DNA of 64,000 nt, from the NCBI GenBank assembly GCA_039033855.1, contig JBCCBV010000001.1:124001-188000 (forward strand), given 5' to 3'. Positions 60,562-64,000 of the stretch are shown piece by piece. Origin of the DNA: JBCCBV01 sp039033855 (GTDB lineage Bacteria; Planctomycetota; Phycisphaerae; Phycisphaerales; Phycisphaeraceae). The notes under the pieces were generated by a model. The model searched no databases. It worked only from the letters and a program-made list of their open reading frames with translations, and was not told the DNA's origin. The first letter of the stretch is position 1, and each line of letters starts with the position of its first letter. Both the position numbers and the translations under genes were made by a program.

Positions 60562-62705
60562 CCCGCATCCCCCACCGATTCGCAAGGCCGGTGCTCGCCG
60601 GGCTCACCGCCCTGTTGGCGGTGGCGTTCGTCAACGGGCTGGCGTATCAGCTCGAACGGCGTGCGTCGCCGGCCCTGCGCAGCGCACTGCGGATCGACCT
60701 CACCCAATCCGCCCGCCTGAGCCTGAGCCCGCAGACCCAGGCGGCGCTCGACCGGATGACCCAGCCGGCCCGGATCGTCTTGATCGAACGGGCAGATGAA
60801 ACCGATCCGCTGGCGCAAACCCTGACCGAGTCGCTGTCCGACTTGGCGCGCGAATACGCCGAGCGTTCCACGCAGATCGAGGTGCAACGCCTCACGCTCG
60901 ACGACGCGTCTATCGCCGGGTTGCAGCGCGACATCGCCGTGCGATACCCCGAGGCCGTCGCCGCATCTACAGCCGAAGCGCAGCCGATTTTCGCGTCGTT
61001 GCGCGACATCGCCCAACGGTTCCAAAGCGCTGCCGATGCCGTGTCCCAAGCCGCCGACGCTCTGCCGGCGCAAGCGGACGGGCTCGGCCCCGCCAACGAC
61101 CTGCGGTTGTGCGCCGGTCGGCTTTCTGCGGCCGGGCAAGGGGCCGCGGCGCTGGCCGAACAAGGCGCCGCAAGGCTCGAGGCGTCGCTGCCGGACTTGG
61201 CGCCGTGGAGCGAAGCCGTGCGCGAGGCCGGTCCGCGCTGGTTCGCCCAGGCCGTGGTCGGCGAGATCCGTCAGCTCAACCGGCTGCAGCGCGCCGCGGA
61301 GGCCGATCCAACGGCGCAAGACGCCTGGCTGCGGGCCGGCGAACAGCTCAATCAGTCCGTCGAACCGGTTCGACAACTCGTCGTCAATGCCCAATCGCTG
61401 ACGCCCGACGCACAACTCACCGGCGTGCTCCGAGGCTTGCAAGACGCCCCCCGGGCCGTGGTGCTTGGGCCCTCCGGCGCAGTCGTGCTCGGCCAAGCGG
61501 CGCTGGTCCGACCGGGCGCGCCCCAAGCCCCCGGCCAAGACGAAAGCAGCGGCGCCCTCGAAGCATTCATTGGCGAAGAGGCGCTCACCGGTGCCTTGCT
61601 CCGCGTCAACCAAAGCCAACCGCTGCTCGTTGTGCTGCTGCTTAGCGATACCGGCCCAGCACTCGGCGGGCCCAACAGCGCGGGCGCGGGCCTGTTCCAT
61701 TACGCCGCCGAGCGTCTGGCCCGGCTCGGCGCCGACGTCCGTCAGTGGCAACCGCCTTCGACTGCGCAGGGCAGCGCCCCCACCAGCCCCAGCCCACCAC
61801 GCTTGGACGACCTGCCGCAACCCGGGCCGGGGCAACCTGCGGTGTACGTCGCCTTGCCGTTTAGCGCCCCGCGATCCGGCGCGGTGTCGCCAGAACGGAT
61901 CGCGCGCGAACGGGCCGTTGCCGCAGCGCTTGTGCAGCAGCTCGACCGAGGCCATGGCGGCGTGGTCCTGCTGAACTTCGACCCCACGCAGCCCACCTCG
62001 GCAGACCCGCGCCCCATCGCCCAAGCGCTGCGGGATCGGGGCATCAACCCTGTACTCGATCGACGGGCCGCGCAACTCGTCGACCAACCCGGCGGCGGTC
62101 AGGTGATCACCGGCGTGTTCGAGACCACCCTCGCCCCGGACGCATCAAGCCACCCCGTGGCCGCGGCCGTGCAAGGCCTGCCGCTGCGATTTGAACTGCC
62201 CACGGCGATCGAACTTGGGCCCGCAAGCACGGCGCAACCGGTGGTCGCGCTGCGTCAGCGCCGGCAGTGGACCTACGCCGTGCCGCCCGGCGGCGCGGAC
62301 GGCCGTGTGCAGACCGCCGACGCCTCGGACTACCGCGAACAGATCGTCGTGGCCGCCGCAACCGAAACCCAAGACGGCGCCCGCCTCCTGGTTGTCTCCG
62401 AGCCGACCTGGGCCAGCGACCCCGTCGCCGCTGCGGGCGTGGACGACGCCAATCAATCCGCTTCGGCCAGACGTCAAGGCGCCCGCCTGCGCTACCCGGG
62501 CAACGGCGAGCTCTGGGTCAATGCCGTGCTCTGGTCGGCCGGGCTCGACGACTTGGTCGCCGCCACGCCGCGCTCGCGCGACGTGCCCCGCATCGGCCCG
62601 CTGGACCCGGCCCGTCGTCAGGCCGTGCGCGCGGCGCTCCTGTTCGGCGTGCCGGCCGGCGTGCTGCTGCTCGGCAGCATCATCGGATGGAGACGCCGCG
62701 CCTAG
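60558..62705 (+). CDS. GldG-like ABC-associated membrane protein
   Basis: 715 residues. N-terminal helix (VLAGLTALLAVAFVNGLAY), then a large external region: RIDLTQSARLSLSPQTQAALDRMTQPARIVLI is the typical GldG start, then a coiled segment rich in Ala/Gln (about 135-260), an alpha/beta segment (LLVVLLLSDTGPALGGPN, VRQWQPP), and a C-terminal helix (AALLFGVPAGVLLLGSIIGWRRR). In Bacteroidetes GldG works with GldA/GldF in gliding; in planctomycetes the complex is of unknown use. Confidence 0.88.
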   Translation: MTRIPHRFARPVLAGLTALLAVAFVNGLAYQLERRASPALRSALRIDLTQSARLSLSPQTQAALDRMTQPARIVLIERADETDPLAQTLTESLSDLAREYAERSTQIEVQRLTLDDASIAGLQRDIAVRYPEAVAASTAEAQPIFASLRDIAQRFQSAADAVSQAADALPAQADGLGPANDLRLCAGRLSAAGQGAAALAEQGAARLEASLPDLAPWSEAVREAGPRWFAQAVVGEIRQLNRLQRAAEADPTAQDAWLRAGEQLNQSVEPVRQLVVNAQSLTPDAQLTGVLRGLQDAPRAVVLGPSGAVVLGQAALVRPGAPQAPGQDESSGALEAFIGEEALTGALLRVNQSQPLLVVLLLSDTGPALGGPNSAGAGLFHYAAERLARLGADVRQWQPPSTAQGSAPTSPSPPRLDDLPQPGPGQPAVYVALPFSAPRSGAVSPERIARERAVAAALVQQLDRGHGGVVLLNFDPTQPTSADPRPIAQALRDRGINPVLDRRAAQLVDQPGGGQVITGVFETTLAPDASSHPVAAAVQGLPLRFELPTAIELGPASTAQPVVALRQRRQWTYAVPPGGADGRVQTADASDYREQIVVAAATETQDGARLLVVSEPTWASDPVAAAGVDDANQSASARRQGARLRYPGNGELWVNAVLWSAGLDDLVAATPRSRDVPRIGPLDPARRQAVRAALLFGVPAGVLLLGSIIGWRRRA

Positions 62706-62732
62706 CCCAGTGGCTAGTGTCACCCCAACGCC

Positions 62733-64000
62733 ATGGCCAACGCTCGACCCCTTCCACCGCTCTGGCCCACGCTGCTCGCGCTCTTCGCGCTCGCGGCGGG
62801 CACGGCCTACTTCGTGCTCGACCCCGGCGACGCCGACAGCGACACCGAGCGCGCCCTCGCAGACCGCGTATCTACGCCCACGGCCGCGCCCACACCCGCC
62901 TCAACCGAGCAGAACCGGGCGCCGCTCTGGCCGTCTATGCAAACGCCGGCCGTGCAATCGATCGAATACCGCGATGCGAGCGGAAACCTCGCCTTCGCCA
63001 TCGAGCGCACACCGCAAGGCTGGACACAGACGCACCCGGCGCGCAGCCCACTCAACACTGTACGCACCCACGGCTGGGTCGATGCGCTCTTGGCCATCCA
63101 AGGCGCCCCCATAAGCGCCGAGCTCCCAACCGCAGAGCCCGCCTCTACAACACGAGCCCCAACCTGGACACTGCACACCGACGGCGGTACGAGCACAATC
63201 GTCTTGCACACCACCAGAGCAACCGGCGGCTTCGCCACATCGGCCGACGGATCGCGCCTGCGGTTGTCCGCCGAGGCCGCATCACGATTGACGCCGCCGA
63301 ACCCGGGCGCTTTATGGCCGGCCCGGCTCGACACGCCGTCGATGCTGGCTTGCCGTTCGGTGCGGTTCACTGTCGATGGCGACACGTTTGCACTAACCCC
63401 CGGGTCGGCCGGGGCAGGAGATGGTTCCGGGAGTGATTCCGGGGCTGGCTCCGGGGACGACGCGCACTGGCGCTTCGACGACGGGCGGCGCGTCGCCGAT
63501 GCGTTCCTGGCCGAGCTTTCGAGCCAGCTGCCCAAAGTCGAAACGACCGGGCACGCCTACACCCCCGTGGCCCAGCTGCCGGCGCTGGGGCTCGACCCGC
63601 CGACCGTGTCCATCGCGCTGCACCACGCAGACGACCATCGAACGCTCCGGCTGGGCGACCTCGACCCGCTGGCGGCCGGCTCGGTCTACGCCGCCTGGTT
63701 CGACCAGCAGGGCTACACCGGCGTCGTGTTCCGCGTGCCCGAAGTCCTGGTGCGCGAGGCACGCGTCTTTCAACCGCTGCTCCTGGACGCGCGGCCGATC
63801 CCGGTCGCGCCCCAGCAAGTGCGCTCGCTGTCGATCTCACCCCGCGCCGCTGCTTTGGCGCAAGACATCAAGATCCAACGAGCCGCAACCCGATGGGCCG
63901 CTGCGGGCCAAGATGGCGTGCCGAGCGAGCTGAACCCCCAAGCGATCGGCGAGCTCGTCTTGGCACTCACCGCCGGTCGTTTAGACGCGCAGGGCCGTCG
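62733..64000 (+). CDS. DUF4340-type protein, right end cut by the window
   Basis: 422 codons seen from ATG 62733; the frame is open to the edge. The N-terminal anchor (PPLWPTLLALFALAAGTAYFVLD) is followed by a Thr/Pro/Ala linker and then DUF4340 beta-rich repeats (VQSIEYRDASGNLAFAIERTPQGWTQTHP, RLRLSAEAASRL, FLAELSSQLPKVE). It is the usual partner of GldG-like proteins. It starts 27 bp after that gene. Confidence 0.85.
   Translation, partial: MANARPLPPLWPTLLALFALAAGTAYFVLDPGDADSDTERALADRVSTPTAAPTPASTEQNRAPLWPSMQTPAVQSIEYRDASGNLAFAIERTPQGWTQTHPARSPLNTVRTHGWVDALLAIQGAPISAELPTAEPASTTRAPTWTLHTDGGTSTIVLHTTRATGGFATSADGSRLRLSAEAASRLTPPNPGALWPARLDTPSMLACRSVRFTVDGDTFALTPGSAGAGDGSGSDSGAGSGDDAHWRFDDGRRVADAFLAELSSQLPKVETTGHAYTPVAQLPALGLDPPTVSIALHHADDHRTLRLGDLDPLAAGSVYAAWFDQQGYTGVVFRVPEVLVREARVFQPLLLDARPIPVAPQQVRSLSISPRAAALAQDIKIQRAATRWAAAGQDGVPSELNPQAIGELVLALTAGRLDAQGR

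Overview
The window is high-GC bacterial chromosome, most likely from a planctomycete of the Phycisphaerae type. The basis is a mixture of PEP-CTERM secreted proteins, one of them with dockerin-like calcium repeats, a planctomycete-style prepilin-like protein, a signal peptidase I with a zinc ribbon, an ABC/GldG/DUF4340 membrane cluster and isolated nuo genes. This is inference from protein families, not a database match. About 50 protein genes are packed on both strands, with two tRNA genes.

Layout. 1-4 kb: a secreted protein running off the left edge, a cyclic-nucleotide-domain flavoprotein reductase and a fatty-acid desaturase. 4.3-12.7 kb: a genomic island inserted in a tRNA-Gly(CCC) gene. 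The tRNA is intact at the right end and a 43-bp copy of its 3' half lies at the left end. The island carries a decayed left part (broken orfs, IS3 remnant), a rightward four-gene operon (winged-helix-like protein, GHKL ATPase, an unknown protein, a DUF6339-like protein) and a convergent cytosine-methyltransferase/HNH-nuclease pair. This is the best candidate for an undescribed anti-phage or modification system here. 13-16 kb: a RimK operon (aspartic-protease-like, ATP-grasp ligase, AstE-like deacylase). 16-24 kb: sulfurtransferase, two PEP-CTERM proteins, prepilin-like protein, di-haem peroxidase. 23-31 kb: AlaC-like aminotransferase, parvulin lipoprotein, cysteine desulfurase, ROK kinase, GatC/GatA. 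31-38 kb: QueF, PyrR-PyrB, guanylate kinase, HAD phosphatase fused to a membrane anchor, two glycosyltransferases. 38-50 kb: lipoproteins, HolA, MgtE, SurE, SppA, MlaE, tRNA-His, NuoH, LepB. 50-58 kb: IlvN, polyprenyl-type glycosyltransferase, histidine kinase, a FemAB/acetyltransferase/glycosyltransferase surface-polysaccharide operon, NuoB. 58-64 kb: an ABC transporter with GldG and DUF4340 partners, cut by the right edge.

A window-wide pattern: nine start codons (queF, pyrR, gmk, the HAD gene, the GT9 gene, surE, ilvN, the histidine kinase and the first gene of the island operon) sit exactly six bases after a TANNNT hexamer and mostly lack a Shine-Dalgarno sequence. This is what leaderless transcripts would look like. 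Other genes have clear GGAGG-type sites, so the genome appears to use two initiation modes.
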